Assembly: GCA_016841665.1 (NCBI GenBank)
Contig: JAENYT010000007.1
Location: 20,802 to 84,801 of the forward strand
DNA from: Methanobacteriota archaeon
GTDB lineage: Archaea > Halobacteriota > Methanomicrobia > Methanomicrobiales > Methanomicrobiaceae
Reading direction: 5' to 3'
Length of the DNA: 64,000 bases
Below are positions 1-8,771 of this stretch, piece by piece. Position numbers and translations under genes: made by a program. The notes under the pieces are model-generated. The model was not told the origin of the DNA and ran no database searches. It saw only the letters and a program-made list of their open reading frames with translations. The stretch's first letter is position 1, and every line of letters starts with the position of its first letter.

Positions 1-2
1 CG

Positions 3-203
3 CCCGACATTGCCATTGACATGGCCCATGCGGTGTTTGAAACCATCATCTCCCAGGTCGCCAGCGACATCAACAGCATCATCCTGTTCAAGACCGATCT
101 CAGGAGCACCGAGCACGAAATCCAGGGCGCGATCATGCTGATGCCCGATTACACCACACTGAACGAGATCCTCACGCTGCTTGAACGAATGATACAAGGG
201 TGA
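3..203 (+). CDS. cheC: Chemotaxis protein CheC, C-terminal part (cut by the window start)
   Basis: This is the last 66 codons or so of an ORF that enters from the left edge. The visible part includes a helix followed by an IILFKTDL strand and an MLMPDYTTL stretch, as in the C-terminal half of CheC. CheC dephosphorylates CheY-P in archaeal and Gram-positive chemotaxis. Its TGA overlaps the GTG start of cheD (GTGA), the usual cheC-cheD order. The identity rests on this fragment plus the neighbour, so it is good but not certain. Confidence 0.8.
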   Translation, partial: PDIAIDMAHAVFETIISQVASDINSIILFKTDLRSTEHEIQGAIMLMPDYTTLNEILTLLERMIQG

Positions 204-727
204 CGCATCTGAACGTAAATAGCAGCAATCCACCACCAGCAGCACCTTCGCATCCCCCACAGCAGAGTGTCAACGTAGGAATCGGCGCCTATCATGTGGG
301 AACCTTCCCGATGACCGCCATCGGTCTTGGTTCATGCATCGCCCTCATGCTCCACGACCCGAAACGTTCTATCGGTGCATGCGCGCATATCATGCTCCCC
401 GAAAGCGGCGGAAAATGCGACCGGCCAGGGAAGTACGCGGATACGGCAGTCCCTCTGCTCGTCGAGGAGTTGATTGCGCTTGGGGGAGTGAAACGCTCTT
501 TTGTCGCAAAAATCGTCGGAGGAGCGAGCATGTTTTCCAATTTCCAGGGTAAACTCAATATCGGCGAGCGCAATATCGAGGCGGTGCGGGCACACCTCCA
601 AACGCACGGCATCCCGATCACGGCTGAAGATATCGGGGGAACGGTGGGAAGAACACTCCAGTATAACCCGCTGAATGGCGGAACCATTTCTGTGAAACGA
701 GCGGATGGGTCGTGCAGCGAGCTCTAG
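200..727 (+). CDS. cheD: Chemoreceptor glutamine deamidase CheD
   Basis: The 175-residue protein matches CheD, which deamidates glutamines of methyl-accepting chemoreceptors and binds CheC. The core GLGSCIALML places the catalytic Cys at residue 46. The His of CAHIMLP is residue 63, the same 17-residue spacing as in Thermotoga CheD. The usual Thr six residues before the Cys is Ala here, with a Thr one position earlier (residue 39). A Pro/Ser-rich N-terminal tail of about 22 residues precedes the domain. The GTG start overlaps cheC, so the two are co-translated. Confidence 0.93.
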   Translation: MTHLNVNSSNPPPAAPSHPPQQSVNVGIGAYHVGTFPMTAIGLGSCIALMLHDPKRSIGACAHIMLPESGGKCDRPGKYADTAVPLLVEELIALGGVKRSFVAKIVGGASMFSNFQGKLNIGERNIEAVRAHLQTHGIPITAEDIGGTVGRTLQYNPLNGGTISVKRADGSCSEL

Positions 728-1902
728 TCTGTCTACTTGGTGTTGTGCTTTTCCTGGTGGTGCCCGTATCCTCTTCCATCGTACTCTTCTCCCCCGGTTC
801 TGATTCGCTCTCCTCTCTCGGCGTCAGGGACATCACCGACGGACCGGGGAATGCGGTGCTCCTTGCGACCGATAACGGGAGGTCGGTCTTCAACGGCACA
901 TGGCAGATCGTGCATGTCGACAGGAGTACGTACCGCAACGGCCCGTTGGGGGATTTTGTGACCGCCCTCGAATACGACCATTTCAGGCACCTCTGGATTG
1001 GATATTCAAACGGTCTCCAGATCCTTGAGGGATCCGCCTATACCACCATCAACGACCAGCAGCTGCTGAAAAATCTGGCAATCAACGACCTCCAGAGCAG
1101 GGGAAACGAGATGTGGGTTGCCACGGGCCATGCAGGGCTGCACCGGTATCGCGAGGGGACATGGACATGGTTTCAGCCGCACGGGGACAGCGGGCTTGGA
1201 AGCTATGAAATTCGCAGCATGGCGGTCGATTACGTGACCGGAGCCCTCTATTGCGCTGCAGATGACGGAGCCCTCTGGATCATGTCCGGGGATCAGGGGA
1301 ACGATACGTTTGCGCGTGTTGAGGAGGCAGACATCTCTGGTGGTCTGGAATCGATCGTGAGCTGCCCGTTCGGCGGGATCGCGGGGTTCAATACCATGGA
1401 GATATACCACATCCATTCCGACGGCCAGGTGCAACAGATGGCGAATGCCTCAGATCTCGCCGGGTGTACGCCGCAGATCAATGACATCGCCTTCACGGAC
1501 GAAGGAACACTGGTGATCGGCACAAACTGCGGGCTCTTCTTCATGCAAAATGGCACGGCAACGCGCCGCCTTGCGCAGGAAGACGGCATCGGAAACCAGG
1601 TGATCAAACGCGTATATGTGGATAAAGCCGGCAGAATATGGTTTTTCAGCCAGGTGTATGCAGGGATCTACCTGCCGGAAGATGGCGACGACCCCATCAT
1701 CATCGCGCCACCTCCCGATACGCCCGTCCCCCTCCCTGAGGGAACCTGCTGCACTGCTACGCCTTCCATGGACGAAGCACCCCGCGATGTCCCGACCCAA
1801 GCGCGTGGTGGTGAGCTTCCCCCCTCCTCGCCGGCAACCATTCTCGATACGATTCGGTCGTTTATCGATGCAGTCCTCGGCATGTTCAGCGGCGCGGCAT
1901 AA
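712..1902 (+). CDS. Exported beta-propeller protein (two-component-regulator propeller type)
   Basis: The 396-residue protein starts with a hydrophobic signal segment (about residues 3-22) and then carries repeated propeller blades. Examples are LWIGYSNGLQIL, MWVATGHAGLHRY and LVIGTNCGLFFM, the pattern of the ligand-binding sensor propellers of hybrid histidine kinases. No kinase or receiver domain follows. The C-terminus is Pro/Thr-rich and ends in a short amphipathic segment. The GTG start lies 16 bases inside the end of cheD, so it appears co-transcribed with the chemotaxis genes. Function is unknown; an extracytoplasmic binding role is inferred. Confidence 0.7.
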   Translation: MQRALVCLLGVVLFLVVPVSSSIVLFSPGSDSLSSLGVRDITDGPGNAVLLATDNGRSVFNGTWQIVHVDRSTYRNGPLGDFVTALEYDHFRHLWIGYSNGLQILEGSAYTTINDQQLLKNLAINDLQSRGNEMWVATGHAGLHRYREGTWTWFQPHGDSGLGSYEIRSMAVDYVTGALYCAADDGALWIMSGDQGNDTFARVEEADISGGLESIVSCPFGGIAGFNTMEIYHIHSDGQVQQMANASDLAGCTPQINDIAFTDEGTLVIGTNCGLFFMQNGTATRRLAQEDGIGNQVIKRVYVDKAGRIWFFSQVYAGIYLPEDGDDPIIIAPPPDTPVPLPEGTCCTATPSMDEAPRDVPTQARGGELPPSSPATILDTIRSFIDAVLGMFSGAA

Positions 1903-2014
1903 CGCAATCGTGCAGGGTATCCGTTGCATGACGGCGCACCAGTTGCAACAACCACAGAACTCAGGCTTGGGGAGAACGGGAGAGGGGATAGGATGGGGTA
2001 GTGAGGCGGCCGGT

Positions 2015-3208
2015 TCACTCTTTTTCACGGATCAATTCCATTGCGTAGGCATCGATGGAATCGAAAAAGGCTTTTTTTGCTTTTCGTGCGTGCTCTTCGT
2101 CTCCCGAGAGGATTTCCCTGGCGAGGTATTCTAGCGGGACAAGATAGTAGACGAATGATTTAAAACGCCCCTTCATTTCCTTTAATTGCGCCATGGACTC
2201 CATTTTTTCATTTTTCATCACGAAAAAGCCGAAATCAAGGAGATGAATGAGGTGAAGCGGCATATCCTTTTCAAGTGCCAGATCCCGGTAGGTGGTATAT
2301 GAAGACGTGCTCCCGGAGAGCAGCGAGAGCTTGATCCCGTAATACACCGGCTCGACCATATCGGGATACTGCTGCCGCATCTGCTTTACCACCCCGGCTG
2401 CACCGACCCCGTCCCGGTCCTCGAGCTTGAGGGAAAAATGCTCTCGCAGGAAAACCATGTCATTGAAAAACCTCTCCGTCGCAAAATTGAGCAATTTTCT
2501 GCGCATATCCTCATTGCGGTCTTTTTTTGCTTTTTCCAGCCCGACCATGGCAAACCAGCGCTCGTTAGGAAGCCATTCCAGGGAGCGTGCGATCATCAGC
2601 CAGAACGCTTCCTTCATCAGCGGGCTGTCCCTGATATCCAGCTGCCGGAGGCGGAAGATGGGCGGCTTCACCCGGGCGAGATCGAGCAGCTGTTCACGGG
2701 CATAGAGTTCCATCTCGCTCGGGGGGCGTTTGCCCCCCGCTGCAGTGACCGTCGGTTCCTGCCGGGAAAGCTGGTAGTAGCAGTAGGCGATATAAAACCC
2801 GATGCGAGCGTCGTATTTCCAGTAATTGCTCAAATAGCTGATGGAATCACGGTATTTTCCGACGGTCATCAGTTTCAGGCCGGCAAGAATATTGAGGCTT
2901 GCTTTCCCGCCTTTTTTCCGTTTCCAGCGGTTTGCATTGTCATTGAGGCGCTCGATGAATTCGATGTCCGATGCCTTCGGGCTGGCCTCCAGTACGCGGT
3001 AGGCAATATCATCGATATAGTCATCATAGGCTGCATCATCAAGATCAGGAAACGAGTGATCCAGCGCGGAGATGACGTGGCCGAAGAACACAGGTAGATT
3101 GGAATCGATTTTGGCGATATTCTTCTCGATGTACACCGAAAAGTCTTTTTTCATGACATCGAGTTTTTCGTACCTGATGGCGTCCTTTAATTTTTCACCC
3201 CTGACCAT
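2015..3208 (-). CDS. Uncharacterised helical protein, TPR-like centre
   Basis: I do not recognise this 397-residue soluble protein. It is rich in charged residues and predicted helix. A TPR/SEL1-like helix pair is visible around residues 105-150 (LNILAGLKLMTVGKYRDSIS onward). There is no signal peptide, membrane span or cysteine cluster. The ATG is preceded by GGTGA, a plausible ribosome site. It stands alone: the plus-strand propeller gene converges on it, and nearly 300 bases separate it from ABCE1. The length and even codon use support a real gene. Confidence 0.75.
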   Translation of the reverse strand: MVRGEKLKDAIRYEKLDVMKKDFSVYIEKNIAKIDSNLPVFFGHVISALDHSFPDLDDAAYDDYIDDIAYRVLEASPKASDIEFIERLNDNANRWKRKKGGKASLNILAGLKLMTVGKYRDSISYLSNYWKYDARIGFYIAYCYYQLSRQEPTVTAAGGKRPPSEMELYAREQLLDLARVKPPIFRLRQLDIRDSPLMKEAFWLMIARSLEWLPNERWFAMVGLEKAKKDRNEDMRRKLLNFATERFFNDMVFLREHFSLKLEDRDGVGAAGVVKQMRQQYPDMVEPVYYGIKLSLLSGSTSSYTTYRDLALEKDMPLHLIHLLDFGFFVMKNEKMESMAQLKEMKGRFKSFVYYLVPLEYLAREILSGDEEHARKAKKAFFDSIDAYAMELIREKE

Positions 3209-3502
3209 AGCTCACCACGATTTCGCACACTTGATGCTGGTCGACCTCTCGGTACCGGGACGCGTGGCCCGGCATGCTGCCCCTGACCCTGTTGCATGCA
3301 CCCGATGCAGGACACCGGAAAAACCCGGGGCATATGCGATGATTTCCAAAACCCAGCATATTCTTTTGTCATGCGAAAATAATTAACTATTTTTATTCTG
3401 CATGCGTGTTCACGCGGCAAACCCGCGCCGGATGGTGCATAGACGAGAAGAGAAAGGCAGAATATGCTGTGGTGTGCGGGGTGTCCGATATCCCGCCGTG
3501 CA

Positions 3503-5275
3503 TTATTTCTTGGACACTTCCGCGTAGTAATACTCGCCGATGGAGCGCTGTTCCCGATCAAGAAAGGATCCGGGTTTGTTGATGCGCGGGCGTCCGGATT
3601 TGTCCCGCCTGAACGTCACCTGGAGCTCTTTGAGGAAATGGTTCATTCCCTCCTTCATATCGAAGGGGCCGCGTGCCTCGCCGTGCACCCCCGGTTCTCC
3701 GTCGAATACCAGCATCCGTTCGCTGATCATGTCGATCAGGTAGATGTCGTGGTCGATCACAAGGATGCCTGAATCGTTGCCCTCTGCAAATCTCCTCAAT
3801 ATACGTGCGAGCTTCACACGCTGCTCGACGTCGAGGTGGGCGCTCGGCTCGTCGAGGATGTAGAGATCCGCGTCCTGGCTCAGGCAGAGTGCGATGGCCA
3901 CCCGCTGCAGTTCTCCGCCGCTCAGGGTGTCCACGCTCGATTGAAGGATGGGGGTGAGGGAGAGCGGTTCGAGAATTTCGTGCTGGTAGAAGGAGCTGTC
4001 GAACCGGTTCGTGGCCTGCCGGAGAATCATCTCGACCGGATCCGAGGAACCTGGCTTGATATACTGGGGTTTGTAGGCAATTTTGAGGGTTTCTTCCATG
4101 TTCCCCTCGTCCGGCTCTTCCGCACCGGCGAGCAGTTTTGCAAACGTACTCTTTCCGATACCGTTGGCGCCGACGACGCCGAGCACCTCGCCGCACCTGA
4201 TATCCCCTCCCTCTACGTTGAGGGAAAATCCCCCGTAGGATTTTTTCATCGCCGGGAATTCGAGAAGCACCTCGCGGGTGACGTCTCTCGTATGGGCACG
4301 TTCTTCGAACACCACCTCATATTCACGGAACCGGACGTTCTCCTCGTGGAGGAAGCCTTCCAGGTACTGGTTGATCCCGACACGTACCCCTTTCGGACGG
4401 GTGAGAATACCGAACACCGCCGGTTTTCCGTAGCCGATGTGCACCATATCCGCAAGCATATCCAGGATGGCGAGATCGTGCTCGACGATGATGACGGGGC
4501 GGTCTTTGGCCAGTTCCCGGATGAGCTTTGCTACGGTCATTCTCTGGTATATATCGAGGTACGGGGTGATTTCGTCAAGGAAATAGAAATCGGCATCCCG
4601 TGAAAGACAGGCGGCGATGGATACCCGCTGCAGTTCGCCCCCGCTCAGTGCACTGATGGGGCGTGTCAGAAGGGAGCGCAGCCCGAGTTCGTCGAGATAT
4701 TCATCGAGCTTTCCCCGTTCATCGGTTGATGCGAGCAGCTCGTCGACATTGCCTTTGAAGACTTTCGGGATATAGTCGATGTACTGCGGTTTGAGTGCCG
4801 TCCTGACCTTTCCCTCGGAGACCATCTGGAGATAATCGAAGAGCTCGGTTCCGGTGTAGGCCCTGAGAATCCCCTGCCACGAAGGCTCCTCATCGAACCT
4901 CCCCTGGTTGGGAATCAGCTGCCCGCCCAGGATCTTCACCGCCGTACTCTTCCCGATACCGTTCGCACCCAGAATGCCGATTACCTTCCCTTCCAGGGGA
5001 ATCGCCATGCCGTAGAGGGCAAACCCGTTTTGCCCATAGCGGTGGGTGGGATGTTCCAGCTCTTCAGGAAGAGTGACGATATCGATGGCCTCGAAGGGGC
5101 ATTTTTTCACGCATATGCCGCATCCAACACAGAGCTCCTCCGAGATGGCCGCCTTGCCATCCTCTCCGATAACCACCGTCTCGTCCCCTGTCCGGACCCG
5201 CGGGCAATAGAGAATACATTCGGTGCCGCATTTTTTAGGGTGGCACCTATCCTTATGAACAACGGCGATGCGCAT
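3503..5275 (-). CDS. abce1: ABCE1/Rli1 ribosome-recycling ATPase
   Basis: The 590-residue protein has the full ABCE1 layout. An N-terminal two-cluster ferredoxin domain carries cysteines 11, 16, 20, 24 and 49, 52, 55, 59. Two ABC ATPase domains follow, each with Walker A GANGIGKST and an LSGGELQRV signature. ABCE1 splits the 70S ribosome after termination or Pelota-mediated rescue, using aRF1 or Pelota as partner. It lies 6 bases downstream of the EMC6-like gene and is probably in its operon, with rqcH-pelota divergent next door. Length and motifs are typical. Confidence 0.97.
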   Translation of the reverse strand: MRIAVVHKDRCHPKKCGTECILYCPRVRTGDETVVIGEDGKAAISEELCVGCGICVKKCPFEAIDIVTLPEELEHPTHRYGQNGFALYGMAIPLEGKVIGILGANGIGKSTAVKILGGQLIPNQGRFDEEPSWQGILRAYTGTELFDYLQMVSEGKVRTALKPQYIDYIPKVFKGNVDELLASTDERGKLDEYLDELGLRSLLTRPISALSGGELQRVSIAACLSRDADFYFLDEITPYLDIYQRMTVAKLIRELAKDRPVIIVEHDLAILDMLADMVHIGYGKPAVFGILTRPKGVRVGINQYLEGFLHEENVRFREYEVVFEERAHTRDVTREVLLEFPAMKKSYGGFSLNVEGGDIRCGEVLGVVGANGIGKSTFAKLLAGAEEPDEGNMEETLKIAYKPQYIKPGSSDPVEMILRQATNRFDSSFYQHEILEPLSLTPILQSSVDTLSGGELQRVAIALCLSQDADLYILDEPSAHLDVEQRVKLARILRRFAEGNDSGILVIDHDIYLIDMISERMLVFDGEPGVHGEARGPFDMKEGMNHFLKELQVTFRRDKSGRPRINKPGSFLDREQRSIGEYYYAEVSKK

Positions 5276-5281
5276 GGTATA

Positions 5282-5653
5282 TCACTGCGGAAAAATGGTG
5301 CTGGTGAGGAGAAGCGTCCAGGAGATAAACCACAGGGCAAAGGTCATGAACGCCTGGTAAAACCAGTCCTTTCCGCCAAGGGACGTGTAGTCGATTCTGG
5401 CGATCATGAACACGTGCCGCTGAAAGACGATCCCTGCAAGGAGAATAAGCAAGCCGATGATTGCATTGGGTTGTGAACCTGTGGCGGCATCTACCTGGCC
5501 GGCAAAGAAGAATGATGCGATTCCTGCAAGAATTCCCATCATACAGGCGATAGCTGTCCGGAGGATGCGCACATTGTGCGCTGCCTTCTTGTCAACCTGC
5601 GCGGACGCCCCAGCGCTCTCCACAACCGCCTCTTTCGGGTTCTCGTTACTCAT
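5282..5653 (-). CDS. EMC6-like small membrane protein
   Basis: The 123-residue protein has a hydrophilic N-terminal tail of about 25 residues followed by three or four membrane spans. One example is the stretch beginning AIIGLLILLAGIVFQRHVFM. This resembles archaeal EMC6-like proteins, a component related to the ER membrane insertase. The ATG at 5653 was preferred over an upstream in-frame start, because the extra 54 residues look like non-coding sequence and would reach into the divergent rqcH gene. It precedes ABCE1 by 6 bases. The family call is from memory of the pattern and is moderate. Confidence 0.7.
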   Translation of the reverse strand: MSNENPKEAVVESAGASAQVDKKAAHNVRILRTAIACMMGILAGIASFFFAGQVDAATGSQPNAIIGLLILLAGIVFQRHVFMIARIDYTSLGGKDWFYQAFMTFALWFISWTLLLTSTIFPQ

Positions 5654-5709
5654 CTGGACACCAGTGCAGTATTTTTTAGTGCTCAGACCATATGTAATTT
5701 GGTATATCA
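5654..5709. promoter_or_regulatory. Short divergent promoter region between EMC6-like/ABCE1 and rqcH/pelota
   Basis: Only 56 bases separate the two divergent starts. They contain T-rich TATTTTTTAG and the AT-rich GGTATATCA just before rqcH, which could serve as TATA elements. Both ribosome-rescue operons must be driven from this interval or from inside the neighbouring gene. The exact start sites are not determinable here. Confidence 0.45.
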
Positions 5710-7605
5710 ATGGCGACACTGCAGGGAATGAGCGGGATCGATGTGCGGTGCATGATCTCCGAGCTGGGATCACACCTCCCGCTCTGGGTAGGGAAAATCT
5801 ACCAGTATGATCCAAGGATCCTCGGGTTCCGGTTGAACGGGGAGGAAAAGACCAGACATCATTTTATTATTGAATCAGGCCGGCGTGCGCACCTTACAGA
5901 ACACCTCCCTCCCGCACCCCCCAACCCGTCGGGATTCTCGATGCTGCTGAGGAAGTATCTTCTCGGGGGAAAAATCCTTGCTATCAGACAGCACGGGCTC
6001 GAGAGGATCTTTGAATTTGTCGTGGGTAAACGCGATACCACCTACCACCTCGTGGTCGAACTCTTCGATGAAGGAAATATCGTGCTCTGCGATGAAGAAT
6101 ACCGGATCATCAAGCCCCTCTGGCACCACCGGTTCCGCACCCGGGAGGTAGTGCCGGGAGCGATATACACCTTTTCCGGCCCGCAGTCTGCAGATCGATC
6201 AATTGAGGAGATCGCCGAGGTGCTGAACGAATCGGACCGGGATCTCGTCAGGACCCTTGCGACGTCGCTTTTTCTCGGGGGATCGTACGCGGAAGAGGTG
6301 TGCCGGATTGCCGGAATCGACAAGGAGACGCCCGCATCTGCAGCGGACCCGGACAGGGTGCAAAGAGCCTACCAGCAGCTGCTTGCACTGGCTGAGGGCG
6401 GGGGAAAGGCGATCGCCGGCGCATCGGGGGCCTGGGTCGTGCAGGAAGACTACGAAGCAGACGGAGAGGTATTTTCCCGCTTCAACGATGCACTGGACGC
6501 CTTCTATCCGCGCGTCGAGGGAAGGTTTGAGGAGGAAGCAAAACCCCGGCTCACCCGGGAAGAGCTGATACGAAGACAGCAGCTGGATGCGATTGCAAAA
6601 TTTGAAAAGCGAATCGAACGCCTCGAGAAATCAGTCGAAGCAATCTACGGCAACTATGCGCTGGTCAACGACATCATCAACACCCTCGATCAGGCGAGCA
6701 GGGAGCGTTCCTGGCAGGACATCGAAACGGTTCTCAAACAGAGCGATAATCCGGTTGCAAAGGCGATCAGGGCAATCCATCCTGCAGAAGCGGCGGTGGA
6801 AGTCGATCTCGAGGTGCCGGTGAAGATTTACGTACACGAACCCCTCGAGGCGAATGTGGGACGGTACTACGACCAGATAAAAAAGTTCAAGCGGAAGCGG
6901 GAAGGTGCCCTTCGCGCCATGGAGCGGCCATTCAAAGCAGAGCCCTCGAAAAAGAAGGAGTACGCATTTTTAAAGCCGCGCTGGTACCACAGGTTCCGCT
7001 GGTGCTATACCAGCGACGGCGTGCTGTTGCTCGGCGGGCGCGATGCGTCACAGAACGAGGATCTCGTCAAGCGATACCTGGAGGGAGGGGACACGTTCCT
7101 CCACGCGGATGTGCACGGGGCAGGTGTCGTCCTGGTCAAGGGTGAAACCGAACACATGGACGAAGCGGCTCAATTCGCGGCATCGTATTCGAATGCATGG
7201 AAATCCGGGCATTTTTCTGCCGACGTGTATGCCGCACGCCCGGACCAGGTAAGCAAAACACCTGAAGCCGGGGAATATGTGAGCAGGGGTTCGTTTATCA
7301 TCCGGGGAGAACGGAGATATTTCCGCAATGTGCCGCTGGGCGTGGCCATCGGCATCCAGGTCGAGCCCTCTGTTGCCGTGATCGGCGGCCCGGTGAGCGC
7401 GGTAGCGGGAAAAGCAAAGGTATGGGTCGTGCTCGCCCCCGGTCAGTACAGCCCGAACGACACGGCAAAAAAGGTGCTCCGCACCCTCAGGCAGAGCCTT
7501 GGGGAGGACGAGGTCAGCGGGTTGAAGCGCGCGCTGAATACTGAACAGGTCGCCGCCTTTGTGCCCCCGGGCGGATCAGATATCGTGGAGACGCATGAAG
7601 GCTGA
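5710..7605 (+). CDS. rqcH: RqcH/Rqc2/NEMF homologue (NFACT protein, ribosome quality control)
   Basis: The 631-residue protein has the NFACT layout: NFACT-N at about 7-135, a helix-hairpin region near 170-210, long coiled coils at about 285-330 and 365-415, and an NFACT-R (DUF814) domain from about 417 (KPRWYHRFRW, LLLGGRDASQNEDLV, HADVHGAGVV). Family members bind 50S subunits carrying stalled peptidyl-tRNA and add C-terminal tails. The D/R pair needed for tailing in Bacillus RqcH aligns by eye with Glu98-Arg99. A second in-frame ATG at 5728 is a possible start. The pelota start lies inside its 3' end. Confidence 0.93.
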   Translation: MATLQGMSGIDVRCMISELGSHLPLWVGKIYQYDPRILGFRLNGEEKTRHHFIIESGRRAHLTEHLPPAPPNPSGFSMLLRKYLLGGKILAIRQHGLERIFEFVVGKRDTTYHLVVELFDEGNIVLCDEEYRIIKPLWHHRFRTREVVPGAIYTFSGPQSADRSIEEIAEVLNESDRDLVRTLATSLFLGGSYAEEVCRIAGIDKETPASAADPDRVQRAYQQLLALAEGGGKAIAGASGAWVVQEDYEADGEVFSRFNDALDAFYPRVEGRFEEEAKPRLTREELIRRQQLDAIAKFEKRIERLEKSVEAIYGNYALVNDIINTLDQASRERSWQDIETVLKQSDNPVAKAIRAIHPAEAAVEVDLEVPVKIYVHEPLEANVGRYYDQIKKFKRKREGALRAMERPFKAEPSKKKEYAFLKPRWYHRFRWCYTSDGVLLLGGRDASQNEDLVKRYLEGGDTFLHADVHGAGVVLVKGETEHMDEAAQFAASYSNAWKSGHFSADVYAARPDQVSKTPEAGEYVSRGSFIIRGERRYFRNVPLGVAIGIQVEPSVAVIGGPVSAVAGKAKVWVVLAPGQYSPNDTAKKVLRTLRQSLGEDEVSGLKRALNTEQVAAFVPPGGSDIVETHEG

Positions 7606-8620
7606 ATTCGGTGAATTAAAGAGAAATTACGGGGAAATCAGGCTTTTCCCTGAATCGCTCGACGATCTCTGGCACATGAAGCACCTGGTCAGGTCCGGCG
7701 ACCTGGTCTTTGCGACCACCTTCAGGAGCATGGATTCGGTCTCGGATAAACTGCGCCCGGAAAAATCAGAAAAAAAGCCGGTGAGACTCGGGATACGCGT
7801 TCAGAAGGTTGAATTCCACCATCATGCCAACCGCCTCCGCATCAGCGGGACGATCGAACACGGGGTCGATGAAGGGTTCCACCATACCCTCAACGTGGAG
7901 TCCGGATACGAGATTTCCGTGATTAAAACCTGGAAATCCACCGACCTCGATCGCATCGACCGTGCGGTGAAGGCCTCGTCGGCCGGGGTGACACACGTGG
8001 TCTCCATCGAGGAAGGCGAGGCGCAGATCTTTCGCATGCGGCAGTTTGGTCCCGAACAGGTGAGGACCATCACCGTCGGCAGCGCCAAGCGCGAGGGGAT
8101 CGACGGGAGGGGGATGTTTTTTGCCGAGGTCGCGTCCTCCCTTGCGGATATCAGCGGCCCGGTGGTTATCGCCGGACCGGGGTTCGTGAAAGATGATTTT
8201 ATGGGATACCTGCGTTCTCACGCCCCCGATCTGGCTTCACGGTGCATTCTTTCGGAAACGAGGAGGGTGGGGCACGGAGCGGTGCAGGAGGTCATCGGGC
8301 AGGGTGTGCTCGACAGGATCACAGAGGATGTGCAGCTCGCCCGTGAAGTGCGGCTGATGGAAGAGCTGCTCAGGCGCATCGGGACCGGCGGCGCCGCCGC
8401 ATACGGGGTTGAGGAGGTGCGAAAAGCCATCGACTTCGGGGCGGTCGACGAGGTCATGGTGTGCGACGAGATGATGCTCGATGCCGAGGTGGAAAACCTT
8501 CTCGAGCGGGCAGAGCAGATGCGGGCGACGATCGTCGTCTTTTCCACAGTGTTTGAACCCGGCGAACAGCTCATGTCGCTCGGGGGCATTGCGGCGCTGT
8601 TGCGGTTCCCGATTCAATAA
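7595..8620 (+). CDS. pelA: mRNA surveillance protein Pelota (Dom34)
   Basis: The 341-residue protein starts MKAEFGELKRNYGEIRLFPE, the classic N-terminal Sm-like domain of archaeal Pelota. It continues through the central and C-terminal eRF1-like domains (SETRRVGHGAVQEVIG; ending LMSLGGIAALLRFPI). There is no GGQ motif, as expected, since Pelota frees stalled ribosomes without hydrolysing peptidyl-tRNA and hands them to ABCE1. The ATG lies 11 bases before the rqcH stop, implying translational coupling. An upstream in-frame ATG was rejected because the first 12 residues do not fit the family. Confidence 0.96.
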   Translation: MKAEFGELKRNYGEIRLFPESLDDLWHMKHLVRSGDLVFATTFRSMDSVSDKLRPEKSEKKPVRLGIRVQKVEFHHHANRLRISGTIEHGVDEGFHHTLNVESGYEISVIKTWKSTDLDRIDRAVKASSAGVTHVVSIEEGEAQIFRMRQFGPEQVRTITVGSAKREGIDGRGMFFAEVASSLADISGPVVIAGPGFVKDDFMGYLRSHAPDLASRCILSETRRVGHGAVQEVIGQGVLDRITEDVQLAREVRLMEELLRRIGTGGAAAYGVEEVRKAIDFGAVDEVMVCDEMMLDAEVENLLERAEQMRATIVVFSTVFEPGEQLMSLGGIAALLRFPIQ

Positions 8621-8771
8621 TCCTCCGCTGCACCCGGGGATGAACACAGGGACTATCGTATACGGACCCGCGCGCGGCGTCGACCGTACATACGGATTTC
8701 CGGCAGGTGCGCGGTATCGGTACCAACATCCGAACACGTACCCGCGAACCGGAAATGAAAAAGAGAAAAAA

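Noticed and set aside
3209..3502. Possible small RNA between the unknown helical gene and ABCE1, with a CGCGG-CAAAC-CCGCG hairpin near 3413-3427 after an AT-rich stretch
   Set aside because: The hairpin is only 5 base pairs, and no known RNA family boxes (C/D, H/ACA, SRP) are visible. Random GC-rich sequence would give this.
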